DNA of 42,050 nucleotides from Desulfobacula sp. (GCA_013792075.1 VMSR01000209.1:1-42050); one strand, 5' to 3'; positions 15,783-24,558 are shown, numbered from the stretch's first letter. Notes: generated by a model from the sequence alone, not told the origin. Program-made: numbers and translations.

Positions 15783-17000
15783 ATGAAAAATATCATTACC
15801 CTCAATAACGACGGTTCTTTAAATGTACCAGACACCCCTCAGATTCCCTATATTCCCGGGGACGGAACCGGGCCGGACATATGGAAAGCTGCCCAAAGGG
15901 TTCTGGATGCAGCAGTTGAAAAAACCTATGGTGGAAAAAAGAAAATCCGCTTTCTGGAAGTTCTGGCAGGGGAAGCTGCCTTTGAACAAACCGGAGAATG
16001 GCTTCCAAAAGAGACCCTTGAAACAATAAAAACCCACAGGGTGGCAATTAAGGGGCCCTTGACCACCCCGGTGGGCAAGGGCATGCGAAGCCTGAATGTG
16101 GCCATTCGCCAGGAGCTTGATCTGTTTGCCTGCATCCGGCCGGTGAAGTATATCCAAGGGGTTCCCTCCCCCTGCAACGGGCCGGAAGCCATTAATATGA
16201 TCATTTTCAGGGAGAATACCGAAGATCTCTACAAGGGAATTGAATGGGAAGCCGGGACAGAAGAAGCAAAGCAGGCCATTGCCTTTATCCGGGAAAAGTC
16301 AGGCCAGAATCTGGATGAAAACTTCACCGGCATTGGTATCAAACCCATTAGCAGGGACAATACCAAACGGCTGGTAAGAAAAGCCATTCAATATGCCATT
16401 GACCACAACAGGCAAAATGTTACCCTCATGCACAAGGGGAACATCATGAAATTCACGGAAGGGGCCTTTCTCAAATGGGGCCTGGAAGTTGGAACTGAAT
16501 TTCCCCATAAAATTGTATCAGAACAGGCGTTATGGGATAAATATGACGGCAAGGTTCCCCAAGGGAAAATCCTGCTAAAGGACAGGATTGCCGACAACAT
16601 GTTCCAGCAGGTATTGATGCGGCCTTCAGAGTATGATGTCATTGCCTGCCCCAATCTGAACGGAGACTATATCTCGGATCTTCTGGCAGCAATGGTCGGC
16701 GGTCTGGGACTGGCTCCGGGTGCCAATGTGGGATCGGAGTGCGCCGTGTTTGAGGCCACCCACGGAACCGCTCCCAAATATGCCGGCATGGACAAGGTAA
16801 ATCCGGGATCCGTGATTCTGTCCGGGGCCATGATGCTGGACCACATGGGATGGCAGGAAGCGGCAGAACTTGTCCGATCGGCCATTGGGCAGGCGATTCT
16901 GAACAAACGGGTGACCTATGACCTGGCACGTCAGATCCCCTTGGCAATTGAATTAAAATGCTCGGAGTTTGCCGAAGAAATCTGCGCCTGTATGGGATAG
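15783..17000 (+). CDS. icd: Isocitrate dehydrogenase (NADP+)
   Basis: Converts isocitrate to 2-oxoglutarate with NADP+. The protein is close to E. coli Icd throughout: [29 protein letters not shown] (with the regulatory serine), [25 protein letters not shown] and [17 protein letters not shown]. The NADP-specific Lys-Tyr pair is present in [17 protein letters not shown]. The ATG at 15783 preceded by GGAGA is preferred to an upstream in-frame start inside the previous gene, giving 405 residues. It ends the glutaredoxin-FTR-citrate synthase operon and converges on exonuclease III. Confidence 0.97.
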   Translation: MKNIITLNNDGSLNVPDTPQIPYIPGDGTGPDIWKAAQRVLDAAVEKTYGGKKKIRFLEVLAGEAAFEQTGEWLPKETLETIKTHRVAIKGPLTTPVGKGMRSLNVAIRQELDLFACIRPVKYIQGVPSPCNGPEAINMIIFRENTEDLYKGIEWEAGTEEAKQAIAFIREKSGQNLDENFTGIGIKPISRDNTKRLVRKAIQYAIDHNRQNVTLMHKGNIMKFTEGAFLKWGLEVGTEFPHKIVSEQALWDKYDGKVPQGKILLKDRIADNMFQQVLMRPSEYDVIACPNLNGDYISDLLAAMVGGLGLAPGANVGSECAVFEATHGTAPKYAGMDKVNPGSVILSGAMMLDHMGWQEAAELVRSAIGQAILNKRVTYDLARQIPLAIELKCSEFAEEICACMG

Positions 17001-17008
17001 GCCTGCAG

Positions 17009-17050
17009 ATTTCACCCTATATTTCACCCTATATTTCACCCTATATTTCA
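17009..17050. repeat. 12-bp tandem repeat copying the 3' end of the exonuclease III gene
   Basis: The unit ATATTTCACCCT (plus strand) occurs about 3.5 times: a partial copy at 17009, full copies at 17019 and 17031, and a partial copy running into the last codons of exonuclease III. On the minus strand each unit reads GGTGAAATATAG, so the final codons and stop are repeated downstream of the true stop (17041-17043). Confidence 0.8.
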
Positions 17051-17835
17051 ACAATAAGCCCCACCGGGCAATGATCGGACCCCAGGATATCATTATCGAT
17101 AAAGGCCGCTTTGACTAAGCCTTTATCGATGAGATCCTGGGTCACAAAAAAATAATCAATCCGCCACCCGGCATTGTTCTTTCTGGCACTAAACCTGTAT
17201 GACCACCAGGAGTATTTGACGGTGTCCGGATGAAAATGCCGGAAGGTGTCCACATATCCCATTTTGACCATTCGATCCAGCACCTCCCGCTCAATGGGAA
17301 GAAATCCAGACCGCTTTGAATTTGGACCGGGATTTTTCAGGTCAATCTCATTGTGGGCTGTGTTAAAATCCCCTGTGATGATCAAACTTTTTCCCTCATC
17401 CCGCAGCTTCTGTGCATGGTCCAGAAACCAGTCGTAAAACTCAAGTTTATAGGCAAGTCTGTCTTCACTCATCTGGCCGTTGGGAAAATAAATATTGAAC
17501 AGGGTAAAGGCCTCAAACTCCATCTGGATCACCCGGCCCTCCCCGTCAAACCTGGGAATTCCAAAATCGGTTGTGACCTTTGCCGGGGTGCATTTTGAAT
17601 AGGCGACCACCCCGCTATACCCTTTTTTGATTGTCGAATAATTCCAGAAAGATTCAAAGCAAGGCAAATCCGTCATTTCCTCGGTGCGCTGGTCCGCTTG
17701 AAGTTTGGTTTCCTGGAGCATCAGAATATCCGGGTCCATGGCCTGAAGGGCTCCGAAAAAATCTTTTTTCATCACAGCCCGCAGACCGTTTACATTCCAG
17801 GAAATCAGTTTTATTTGTTTGTTGGGTTTTGTCAT
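17041..17835 (-). CDS. xth: Exodeoxyribonuclease III
   Basis: AP endonuclease and 3'-5' exonuclease of base-excision repair, 264 residues. Metal and catalytic motifs of the family are complete: ISWNVNGLRA, LQETKLQ, ITGDFNTAHNEIDL, the DNA-binding loop SWWSYRFSARKNNAGWRIDYF and the C-terminal GSDHCPVGL with catalytic His. It ends in the 12-bp tandem repeat and lies four bases after the ADP-forming synthetase beta-subunit gene starts its own stop region, so it is likely distal in that transcript's upstream position or separately expressed. Confidence 0.95.
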   Translation of the reverse strand: MTKPNKQIKLISWNVNGLRAVMKKDFFGALQAMDPDILMLQETKLQADQRTEEMTDLPCFESFWNYSTIKKGYSGVVAYSKCTPAKVTTDFGIPRFDGEGRVIQMEFEAFTLFNIYFPNGQMSEDRLAYKLEFYDWFLDHAQKLRDEGKSLIITGDFNTAHNEIDLKNPGPNSKRSGFLPIEREVLDRMVKMGYVDTFRHFHPDTVKYSWWSYRFSARKNNAGWRIDYFFVTQDLIDKGLVKAAFIDNDILGSDHCPVGLIVEI

Positions 17836-17839
17836 AAAA

Positions 17840-18532
17840 TCATGACCCTTTCACGAGCATGATCCGGGCATCGGCAATGACACACCGGTCTTGTGTGCAG
17901 ATGACCGGATTCAGGTCAATGGACTGGAAGTTTTCCTCCAGATCCATTATCAAGGACGAAAATTTTGCCACCAAATGGCCCAGAACCGCCATGTTCACTC
18001 CAGGCGCCCTGCGATACCCCCTGAACAATCGTTTGGCCTTAAGGGAATCGACCATGGACACCACGTCTGCCGATTTTACCGGGGCCATGCGAATGGCTGT
18101 ATCCTTATAAATTTCAACCGAGGTCCCGCCCAGGCCCAGAACAACCACTGGCCCGAACTGGAAATCATTTTTGGCACCAATGATGATTTCAAGGCCCTTG
18201 ACCATTTCTTCTACCAGAACTTGCTCACACCCCTCCAGGGCTTTAAGCCGGATCATTTCCCGTTCAAGGCTTTTTTCATCTGATATGCCCGTGACCACGG
18301 CTGCAAATTCCGTTTTGTGAAGAATTTTCTCGGACACGGCCTTGGCCACCACAGGACCTGGGGCGTTTCTCAAAAACTTGCCGGCAATCTCAATGGAATC
18401 GGTCAAAACAAAGTTGGGGATATCAAAGCCCTGGCCGGCCATGATGTGTTTGGCCTGGGGTTCCAATACCCAGCCACGAATTTTGGATGCTTCAATAATA
18501 CGTCTGTCTGATTCGCTTAACATGGTCTGCAC
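17840..18532 (-). CDS. ADP-forming acyl-CoA synthetase, beta (ATP-grasp) subunit
   Basis: ATP-grasp subunit of 230 residues of an acetate:CoA ligase (ADP-forming) type enzyme. It handles the phosphohistidine and nucleotide half-reaction of acyl-CoA + ADP + Pi to acid + ATP + CoA. Typical segments are GPVVAKAVSEKILHKTE, VLVEEMVKGLEIIIGAK and FGPVVVLGLGG. The size matches the split archaeal-type beta subunit. Its first bases overlap the end of the alpha subunit gene by 16 bases, so the two are translationally coupled. The substrate range (acetyl, aryl or branched acyl) is not readable. Confidence 0.92.
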   Translation of the reverse strand: MQTMLSESDRRIIEASKIRGWVLEPQAKHIMAGQGFDIPNFVLTDSIEIAGKFLRNAPGPVVAKAVSEKILHKTEFAAVVTGISDEKSLEREMIRLKALEGCEQVLVEEMVKGLEIIIGAKNDFQFGPVVVLGLGGTSVEIYKDTAIRMAPVKSADVVSMVDSLKAKRLFRGYRRAPGVNMAVLGHLVAKFSSLIMDLEENFQSIDLNPVICTQDRCVIADARIMLVKGS

Positions 18533-19884
18533 CTCTTTAAGGCCTTTGCCATCAACACGGCGCCTTCCACTGAAGATGCCACGGGAATATTGTTCAATTC
18601 AAACCCTTCAATGATAATCTTGTACTTGTCCTCGTGGGGGACGTAGGCAATCAGGGGCTTGCCTTCATTCCGGGCCACCTGGGAAAGCTTGGCGCCAATA
18701 TCAGCGGAAATACCCGGGGAATAGGGCAGCAGAAGGGTCAGGATACAATCAATATTTTCATCCCGGGCCAGGTGCCGTACCGAAATCTCGATATCGCCGT
18801 CCACGCAGGAACCGGTCAAATCCATGGGATTGGTCAGGGAGGCAATCTGGCGGATCTCCATGGAGAGGTTTTCCCGTATTTTCCCAATGGTTTGGGCAGT
18901 GATTTGGGGTAGGTTTATCCCGTGTGCGCTACAGGCATCTGCGGCCAGCACCCCATGTCCGCCGCTCAGGGAGACGATTCCCACATTCCCCCGGATTCCC
19001 TTGGAATAACAGCTTAAGGCCTCGCAAAAGGTGGTCAGTTCATATTCATTGTAGGCTTCTGCCACACAAAATTGTTTCATGACCTCGGAAAAGACACGAT
19101 AATCACCTGCCAGGGAGGCTGTATGGCTGGACACGGCTGCCATTCCCTTTGGGCTCTTGCCTGCCTTTAACACCACAATGGGCTTGGTACAGCGTTCTGC
19201 CCGGCGAATAAATTCCCGGCCCTCCCGGCGCGCAAACCCTTCAACGTAAAAGGCAATCACCCGGGTTTCAAGGTCGTTTTCAAACCAGTCAATCATGTCA
19301 ATTTCGCGGAGAACGGCCTTGTTGCCGATACTCACCCCCAACGAGATGCCGATGCCCTGGCCTGCAAACTTTACCATCTGGTCCACCAGGACGCCCCCGC
19401 TCTGGGAAACAAACCCGATGTTCCCCTTTTTGGGACGGACTATCCGTTCGCCCGGGAGAAAAAAGGTATCCACCACATCCGGAGCATAAATCCCCAGACA
19501 ATTGGGCCCCACAAAGGGAAAGTCTGCCTCTTCGGCAATATCGGTCACCTTTTTTTGAAGTTCATGGTTTCCGGACTCGGAGAAGCCTCCGGAAATAATC
19601 ACGGCACCTTTCACCCCTTTTTTGATGCATTGTTCAACCACCCCGGGAACAAACTGGGCCCGAACGGCAATAACCGCCATGTCCACATCCCCTTCAATAT
19701 CTTCTACCTGCCGATACAAAGGTTCCCGGTTGAGCAGTCCCCCTTTGGGATTCACGGCATAGGTTTTGACCGGATACCTGAGATGGTTTTTTGTATAGAT
19801 CACATTGGCCGGATGGCTGTTATGGGTTGTAGAAACACCGATCACCGCCATGGAAGACGGCCTGAAAAGGAATTTAAGATCCAT
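18517..19884 (-). CDS. ADP-forming acyl-CoA synthetase, alpha (CoA-binding) subunit
   Basis: CoA-binding and ligase domains of the two-subunit enzyme, 455 residues. The N-terminus MDLKFLFRPSSMAVIGVS begins the CoA-binding Rossmann domain. GPNCLGIY, FVSQSGGV and the phosphorylated-histidine loop SSHTASLAGD follow, then a second succinyl-CoA-synthetase-like domain (SLSGGHGVLAADAC). The frame extends to 20022, but that stretch is not homologous in character. The ATG at 19884, with GGGA just upstream, matches the family start. The enzyme yields ATP from acyl-CoA by substrate-level phosphorylation, useful to an anaerobe. Confidence 0.92.
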   Translation of the reverse strand: MDLKFLFRPSSMAVIGVSTTHNSHPANVIYTKNHLRYPVKTYAVNPKGGLLNREPLYRQVEDIEGDVDMAVIAVRAQFVPGVVEQCIKKGVKGAVIISGGFSESGNHELQKKVTDIAEEADFPFVGPNCLGIYAPDVVDTFFLPGERIVRPKKGNIGFVSQSGGVLVDQMVKFAGQGIGISLGVSIGNKAVLREIDMIDWFENDLETRVIAFYVEGFARREGREFIRRAERCTKPIVVLKAGKSPKGMAAVSSHTASLAGDYRVFSEVMKQFCVAEAYNEYELTTFCEALSCYSKGIRGNVGIVSLSGGHGVLAADACSAHGINLPQITAQTIGKIRENLSMEIRQIASLTNPMDLTGSCVDGDIEISVRHLARDENIDCILTLLLPYSPGISADIGAKLSQVARNEGKPLIAYVPHEDKYKIIIEGFELNNIPVASSVEGAVLMAKALKRCRPC

Positions 19885-19959
19885 TGTTTTCCCTTTTTTA
19901 AATACGGATTGGCGCATCCCAATCCCGGCAAGTCGGGCCCAGGGCCCTCCCTTAAAAGA

Positions 19960-19994
19960 GCCAAGGGAATTGACAGGACACTCAATTCCCCGGC
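19960..19994 (-). terminator. Hairpin, possible terminator after the ferritin-like gene
   Basis: A 9-bp perfect inverted repeat (GGGAATTGA at 19965-19973, TCAATTCCC at 19982-19990) has an 8-base loop and an outer GCC/GGC extension. On the minus strand it is followed by TTGGCTCTTTTAA, a weak U-tract. It lies between the ferritin-like gene (stop at 20104) and the synthetase alpha gene (start at 19884), so it may end the former's transcript. Confidence 0.45.
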
Positions 19995-20063
19995 ATAGAA
20001 GGATCAATGATCCAAAGGCCAATTGTCTTAAAATACCGGTTAATTGGCCCCCTGATTTTTCTG

Positions 20064-20115
20064 GTCAATTATCCCGGTTAATTATTCTGATTAATTGTCC
20101 TGATTAATTATCCTG
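20064..20115. repeat. 13-bp tandem repeat copying the 3' end of the ferritin-like gene
   Basis: Four consecutive 13-bp units (20064, 20077, 20090 and 20103) share the form RTYAATTRTYCYG, with looser copies upstream from about 20039. The last unit contains the stop codon (20104-20106) and final codons of the ferritin-like gene. On the minus strand the units read CAGGATAATTAAT, so codons plus stop are repeated downstream of the gene. Confidence 0.8.
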
Positions 20116-20565
20116 GTCAGCCAGGTAATCGTCATACATGCTTTCAAGTCCCAATTTGTGTTTGGCTTCTTCCTGTACAAGGATCAAAAATACCTTTTTG
20201 GCATCTTCATTATCTGTCTGCCCGGCAAGATCCGTATAAAGCTTAACAGCAACTTCTTCTCTTTTCATGGCAAGTTTTAAAATTTCAGGCATTGGCATGC
20301 CTTCTTCATATTCTTTTTCCACCATATAATCACTGATCTTAAGATCTGTAATTTTCTTGAATTTATAGGCATTAATTTTTTCTTTGTTCCCGGAGATATC
20401 AGACAGAAGGCTCACATGCTTTTCTTCTTCCTTTGAAAAATTCACAAATGTTTCCTTAAGGGAAGCACGGGTTGCCTGATTTGCAAGGGACAGATAGAAT
20501 GCAACAGCTTCTTTTTCTCTGTCAATGGCGAAGCCTAGTATTTCATCAACTGATCCGAATTTCAT
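20104..20565 (-). CDS. Ferritin-like di-iron protein (rubrerythrin family)
   Basis: Helical protein of 153 residues with repeated metal-ligand patterns: REKEAVAFYLSLA, FSKEEEKHVSLL, KREEVAVKLYTDLA and VQEEAKHKLGLE. These are the Glu and ExxH ligands of a rubrerythrin-type bundle. No rubredoxin domain is present. It is the third ferritin-like protein in the window and probably works in peroxide reduction or iron handling. AGGAGG lies before the ATG with good spacing. An extended -10 (TGGTATACA, minus strand, about 20638-20646) may be its promoter. It ends in a 13-bp tandem repeat. Confidence 0.88.
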   Translation of the reverse strand: MKFGSVDEILGFAIDREKEAVAFYLSLANQATRASLKETFVNFSKEEEKHVSLLSDISGNKEKINAYKFKKITDLKISDYMVEKEYEEGMPMPEILKLAMKREEVAVKLYTDLAGQTDNEDAKKVFLILVQEEAKHKLGLESMYDDYLADQDN

Positions 20566-20681
20566 GATTAATTTCCTCCTGGTTGGCGGTTATGTATATG
20601 TCTCTTTCAAAATAAAAACGATTAAAGTAGCAAATTGTATACCAGATTTTAAAAAAGTTAAAGACCCCTGACAAGAGATTT

Positions 20682-21602
20682 TCATTGTTTTACAAAAATA
20701 TCAGCCAGGGCTGACCCCAGATCCTTAAATTGGAATTCAAACCCCAGTTGGGTCAGCCTTTGGGGAATCGCTTTCTGGCTCTGGAGCAGGGAAGATCCCA
20801 GATCCCCCATCACAAGCTTTACCATGAAAGCCGGGGCCGGCAGGATGGCCGGTCGGTTCAGGGCTTGTCCCAGTGCTGTTGCAAAGGTTTTCTGACGCGC
20901 AAGCCCGGGGGCTGTGAAATTAAAAATTCCTTCAAGATCCCCATCCTCCATTAAAAATGTTACGGCCCGGTACAGGTCATGGACATGGATCCAGGGAAAC
21001 CATTGGCGGCCAGAGCCTAAGGGGCCTCCAACAAACCATTTAAAGGCCGGGGTCATGACAGACAACGCCCCTTGGGTGCCCAGCACCACACCAAACCGCA
21101 AAAGGCAGACCCGGACCTCTTTGTTCACAGCTTCAAGGGCCTGGTCTTCCCAGTCCCTGCACACCATGGACAAAAAATCAGACCCGACCGGGGCTGTCTC
21201 AGACAAAAGTGTCTCACCACAATCACCATAATACCCCGCGGCTGACGCATTCAACAGCTTGGCAGGTTTTCCCTTTTCCATGGCATCCACCAGATTTTTG
21301 GTTGTCAAAATTCTGGAGTCATAGATGGCCTGCTTGTATTTTTTTGTCCATGGTTTAAAGATATTCCTGCCGGCCAGATTGATCACCACATCGGCAGTTG
21401 AAACATGGTCCTGCCACGCGCCTTTCCGGGAGGTATCGGCACTGATCCATTTAAAGTTTTCAAATTGTGGTCCTGGTTGTTGTTCAAAGGGATGGCGCAA
21501 GGAGGTGCCCAGACCGGTCACCTCGAAATTTTCCAAAAGAAACCGGTTTGCAAGATATTTTCCCACAAAGCCTGATCCGCCGGTCATCACTATTTTTTTC
21601 AT
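20682..21602 (-). CDS. TIGR01777-family epimerase/reductase
   Basis: Stand-alone TIGR01777 protein of 306 residues, an extended short-chain dehydrogenase-like NAD(P)-binding protein of unknown substrate. The N-terminal Rossmann motif is TGGSGFVG. INLAGRNIF, NASAAGYYGDCG, CLLRFGVVLG and the DUF1731-type C-terminus (LGSSLLQSQKAIPQRLTQLGF) are characteristic. The ATG at 21602 is preceded by GGGGGA at good spacing and is preferred to the ATG at 21623. It resembles the C-terminal two thirds of the protein at 4422-5795. Confidence 0.9.
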   Translation of the reverse strand: MKKIVMTGGSGFVGKYLANRFLLENFEVTGLGTSLRHPFEQQPGPQFENFKWISADTSRKGAWQDHVSTADVVINLAGRNIFKPWTKKYKQAIYDSRILTTKNLVDAMEKGKPAKLLNASAAGYYGDCGETLLSETAPVGSDFLSMVCRDWEDQALEAVNKEVRVCLLRFGVVLGTQGALSVMTPAFKWFVGGPLGSGRQWFPWIHVHDLYRAVTFLMEDGDLEGIFNFTAPGLARQKTFATALGQALNRPAILPAPAFMVKLVMGDLGSSLLQSQKAIPQRLTQLGFEFQFKDLGSALADIFVKQ

Positions 21603-21661
21603 ATATGATCCCCCAAAAGACAATTGCGAAAATTTTTTGCGGGGCTAGCGCGCACCCCCCT

Positions 21662-21970
21662 TTATTCGTCCCTGGATTCATAGGCAAAGATTTCATCCCA
21701 GACAACCGCTTCACCGGTTTCAGCCTGTTTTGCCAACCCATCATATTGAAGTTGTTCTTCTTCTGAATCCCAGGGAATTTCGTCATACTGGGCCACAAAT
21801 TCAATCTGAATAATCTTCAGGCCTTCTTCTTCAATGGCAGCCTCGATTTTGGGAATGGCCTCACGCACATCCCTGGCTTTTAGAAAAAGATAGACAAATC
21901 CGCCCACACAATTTTCATAAATCGAAGGATCTACAATATCAAACTCAACACTTGTCCAATAAATTTTCAT
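21662..21970 (-). CDS. Hypothetical acidic protein
   Basis: Encodes 102 residues beginning MKIYWTSVEFD. The ATG at 21970 is preceded by GGAG at six bases, whereas the earlier ATG at 21982 overlaps that site. The protein is soluble and strongly acidic (EAAIEEEG, DSEEEQLQYD, YESRDE), with an alpha/beta look suggestive of a small ferredoxin-like fold. I recognise no family. It starts 23 bases after the DUF1456 gene on the same strand, so the two form a likely operon. Confidence 0.75.
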   Translation of the reverse strand: MKIYWTSVEFDIVDPSIYENCVGGFVYLFLKARDVREAIPKIEAAIEEEGLKIIQIEFVAQYDEIPWDSEEEQLQYDGLAKQAETGEAVVWDEIFAYESRDE

Positions 21971-21993
21971 TTCATGCTCCATTTAAAAATAGT

Positions 21994-22458
21994 CTAAATT
22001 TGCGGGCGATATTTAAGCTGCACACCCTTTAGAAAATTACGCAGAACCTGATCTTTACACTCTCTATAATGTCTGTTCTCGGGCTTCCTGAAAAATGCAC
22101 TTAACTCGTGCTTGCTGATCTTAACCTCTGTCAGTCCAAGGATCTCAATTATGTCATCGGCTTTCAGATCCAATGCGATTCGCAGTTTTCTGAAAATGAT
22201 ATTATTTGTCAATACCTTTTCCGGTGCTGGCTCTGGCCCTTCTTTTTTGCCCCGTTTGTCATTGATCAACCCGTTTAGAAAGAGTGCAAGATCACTATCA
22301 CTGCATTCCTGGTATGCAGGATCCTCTTCTTTTTTTAACCAGTCGCTGATCTGGCTCCGGGTTATTGTGTGATCTGCCAGTGCAAACAACGCCATCATTT
22401 TTGAGTCGCTAAAATCAAAAGCATAGCGTATCCGGCGCAGAATATCATTATTGGTCAT
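21994..22458 (-). CDS. DUF1456 (YehS-like) protein
   Basis: Encodes 154 residues built from two copies of a 65-70 residue helical repeat. The repeats begin TNNDILRRIRYAFDFSD and TNNIIFRKLRIALDLKA and each ends in a LALFLNGLI/VLRNFLKGV helix. This duplicated layout is characteristic of the DUF1456/YehS family, whose role is not established. The ATG at 22458 with AAGGA upstream is chosen over 22476. Confidence 0.88.
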   Translation of the reverse strand: MTNNDILRRIRYAFDFSDSKMMALFALADHTITRSQISDWLKKEEDPAYQECSDSDLALFLNGLINDKRGKKEGPEPAPEKVLTNNIIFRKLRIALDLKADDIIEILGLTEVKISKHELSAFFRKPENRHYRECKDQVLRNFLKGVQLKYRPQI

Positions 22459-22605
22459 ACTCGTTTCCTTATCCAAACTAAAAATTTACGCACAAAAAGG
22501 CACTCGCACCTTACTATTTTTGTTTGCAGTTTAGCATGAAAAAAAAAATAATTAAAGTGCTCTCACAGCACCCGGACGATTCAGTATAAAGGGGCAGGGT
22601 CGCAC

Positions 22606-23076
22606 CTATTTATTGTTGAACAAATAGCCATGTGCATCGGAGGAAGCCTTCTTTTTTTCAACAAAATCACCAGATGTGTAAGACGACACCACCTGTTTCC
22701 AAAAGGCCATGGCATCCTTATTCTTAACCGTGACGGCAACTTCCCAATTTCCGGGAGAAAGGGAAAATACGGTTTCAGCCAATTGTCTGCCGAACCCTTT
22801 TCGCCCATGGTCCTTGTGGATGTAAAACTCTGCAATGGCCAGACCGTCACGGTTGAATCGCAAGTGTTGATTGACCAGCGCAAAGCCGGTAACAGCATTC
22901 GATTCCTTTAAAACATATATCAGCCGATCCTCCTGTCGGGCATATTTGCGTAAATTTTCCAGTGCTTTTTCACGCCAGGAATAAAGGTCAACAATTTTAT
23001 AGAACCGGCACATTATATCCAGATACAAGGAGAAAATCGGCTCAATCTCGGCCATTGTATCTGTTCGGACTATCAT
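22606..23076 (-). CDS. GNAT-family N-acetyltransferase
   Basis: Acetyl-CoA-dependent transferase of 156 residues. The acetyl-CoA pyrophosphate loop is in AIAEFYIHKDHGRKGFGRQLA (R/QxxGxG/A form), with beta-4/alpha-3 around it and the C-terminal helix AMAFWKQVV. The substrate is unknown. Its start overlaps the stop of the DEAD-box helicase gene by four bases (ATGA), so it is translated by coupling to it. The target might be ribosome or RNA related by association, which is only inference. Confidence 0.88.
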   Translation of the reverse strand: MIVRTDTMAEIEPIFSLYLDIMCRFYKIVDLYSWREKALENLRKYARQEDRLIYVLKESNAVTGFALVNQHLRFNRDGLAIAEFYIHKDHGRKGFGRQLAETVFSLSPGNWEVAVTVKNKDAMAFWKQVVSSYTSGDFVEKKKASSDAHGYLFNNK

Positions 23077-24479
23077 CTGCCCTGTCTTTTCCCGCCCCTG
23101 GGTTTGCCCCGTTTGGCGCCCGGCTGGGAGCCGGATCCGGATCGGGACGGCTTTTTTCCGGCTGTTTCATTTTTCCCGGTGGATCGGGACTTGGTTTTGG
23201 GTGTCCTGGCTTTGGACGCCTTGACAACAGGCTCTTTGGCACGCTGTCTGGCGATTTTTCTTTGGTCCACAATCTCTTTGATGGCCTTGTCTGCCTTCCG
23301 TTCACTGGAAGGATTATCCGGGCGCAATAAAACATAGTCCGGAACCTGCCCCCCCATGGTAAAGCCGCTGACTTCCTCCCTTGAAATTTTTTGGTTCAGC
23401 AGATTTTCAATGGCCTTCAAATACACCCTTTCTTCGGGGCTGACAAGGGAGACGGCAATGCCGCTGATGCCTGCGCGGCCGGTCCGTCCGATGCGGTGGA
23501 TATAATCTTCCGGCACTTGTGGCATATCGTAATTCACCACATAGGGAAGATTACTGATATCAAGTCCCCTTGCGGCCACATCCGTTGCCACAAGGGTGCG
23601 GATCTCACCATTCTTAAACTCTTTGAGGGTGCGGGTTCTGAACGACTGGCTCTTGTTGCCATGGAGGGCTGCGGTAGGGATTCCACTTTCAGACAGTTTC
23701 TCCGCAAGTTTGTTTGCCCCAAATTTTGTGCGGACAAAGACCAGGGTCTGGGTCCAGCCCCCCCGGGCGATGAGGTGGGTAAGCAGCGCCCGTTTATGGG
23801 GTCGATCCACCAGATGAACCTTCTGGACAATGGGTTCCGCCGCCGTATTGCTGGGTGTCACCTCGATAAATTCCGGGTTCTTGAGCATGAGTTTGGCAAG
23901 ATCCCGGATCTGTTGGGTGTAGGTGGCGGAAAACAGCATGGTTCTTCGTTCCACAGGAACCAGTTCCAGAACCTCGGAGATCTCCTTGCTGAATCCCAGG
24001 TCCAGCATTCTGTCTGCCTCGTCAAAGACCAGAAACTCTATCAGGGAAAGATCCAAATCCCTGTGACCGGCAAGGTCCAGAAGCCTTCCCGGTGTGGCCA
24101 CAAGGATATCAGCCCCCCGCTTGAGCCGATCGATCTGGGGGGCGATATTCACCCCGCCATACACCACGGTGCACCGGATGGAAACCCACCGTCCATAGGC
24201 TTTAATGCTTTCTCCCACCTGAAGTGCAAGTTCCCGGGTGGGAGCCAGGACAAGGGCCCGGGGGTGGCGTCTATTACCATTCTCCCGGCTCAGAATCTCA
24301 ACCAGGGGCAGTGCAAATGCATCTGTTTTTCCGGTTCCCGTCTGGGCCCGGGCAAAGATATCCTGTCCGGCAAGGATTGCCGGAATTACCCGGGTCTGAA
24401 TGGGGGTAGGGGCAGTGTAGCCCCTGGATTTTACAGCGTTAAGCAGTTCGGCCCGAAGGCCAAGTTCATCAAATGACAT
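23073..24479 (-). CDS. rhlE: DEAD-box ATP-dependent RNA helicase (RhlE-like)
   Basis: RNA helicase of 468 residues. Motifs in order are the Q motif (FDELGLRAELLNAV, PTPIQ), Walker A ARAQTGTGKT, PTRELALQ, TPGRLLDL, DEAD in VFDEADRMLDLGF, SAT in LFSATYT, ARGLDI and HRIGRTGRAG. The last 70 residues are a low-complexity basic tail rich in Lys, Arg, Ser and Gly that should bind RNA. It works in rRNA maturation or RNA decay. The 3' end overlaps the acetyltransferase gene. Confidence 0.95.
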   Translation of the reverse strand: MSFDELGLRAELLNAVKSRGYTAPTPIQTRVIPAILAGQDIFARAQTGTGKTDAFALPLVEILSRENGNRRHPRALVLAPTRELALQVGESIKAYGRWVSIRCTVVYGGVNIAPQIDRLKRGADILVATPGRLLDLAGHRDLDLSLIEFLVFDEADRMLDLGFSKEISEVLELVPVERRTMLFSATYTQQIRDLAKLMLKNPEFIEVTPSNTAAEPIVQKVHLVDRPHKRALLTHLIARGGWTQTLVFVRTKFGANKLAEKLSESGIPTAALHGNKSQSFRTRTLKEFKNGEIRTLVATDVAARGLDISNLPYVVNYDMPQVPEDYIHRIGRTGRAGISGIAVSLVSPEERVYLKAIENLLNQKISREEVSGFTMGGQVPDYVLLRPDNPSSERKADKAIKEIVDQRKIARQRAKEPVVKASKARTPKTKSRSTGKNETAGKKPSRSGSGSQPGAKRGKPRGGKRQGR

Positions 24480-24527
24480 ATAATATCCCGATTGTTCTCT
24501 AAATTTTATTGTTTATCTGCATCCGTC

Positions 24528-24557
24528 TGTATAACACAATCACATGGGAATGTCCAA
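24528..24557 (-). promoter_or_regulatory. Possible sigma-70 promoter of the helicase gene
   Basis: On the minus strand TTGGAC (24552-24557) and TATACA (24528-24533) are 18 bases apart, just after the trmB stop. The -10 is fair (four of six, with the key TATA) but the -35 is weak. The start point would be near 24521, about 40 bases ahead of the helicase ATG. Confidence 0.3.
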
Positions 24558-24558
24558 A

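Noticed and set aside
23391-24476. 361-codon plus-strand frame opposite the helicase gene
   Set aside because: It is fully antisense to a helicase with every motif present. Its translation has no recognisable domain and shows the Gly/Pro/His bias of an antisense shadow.
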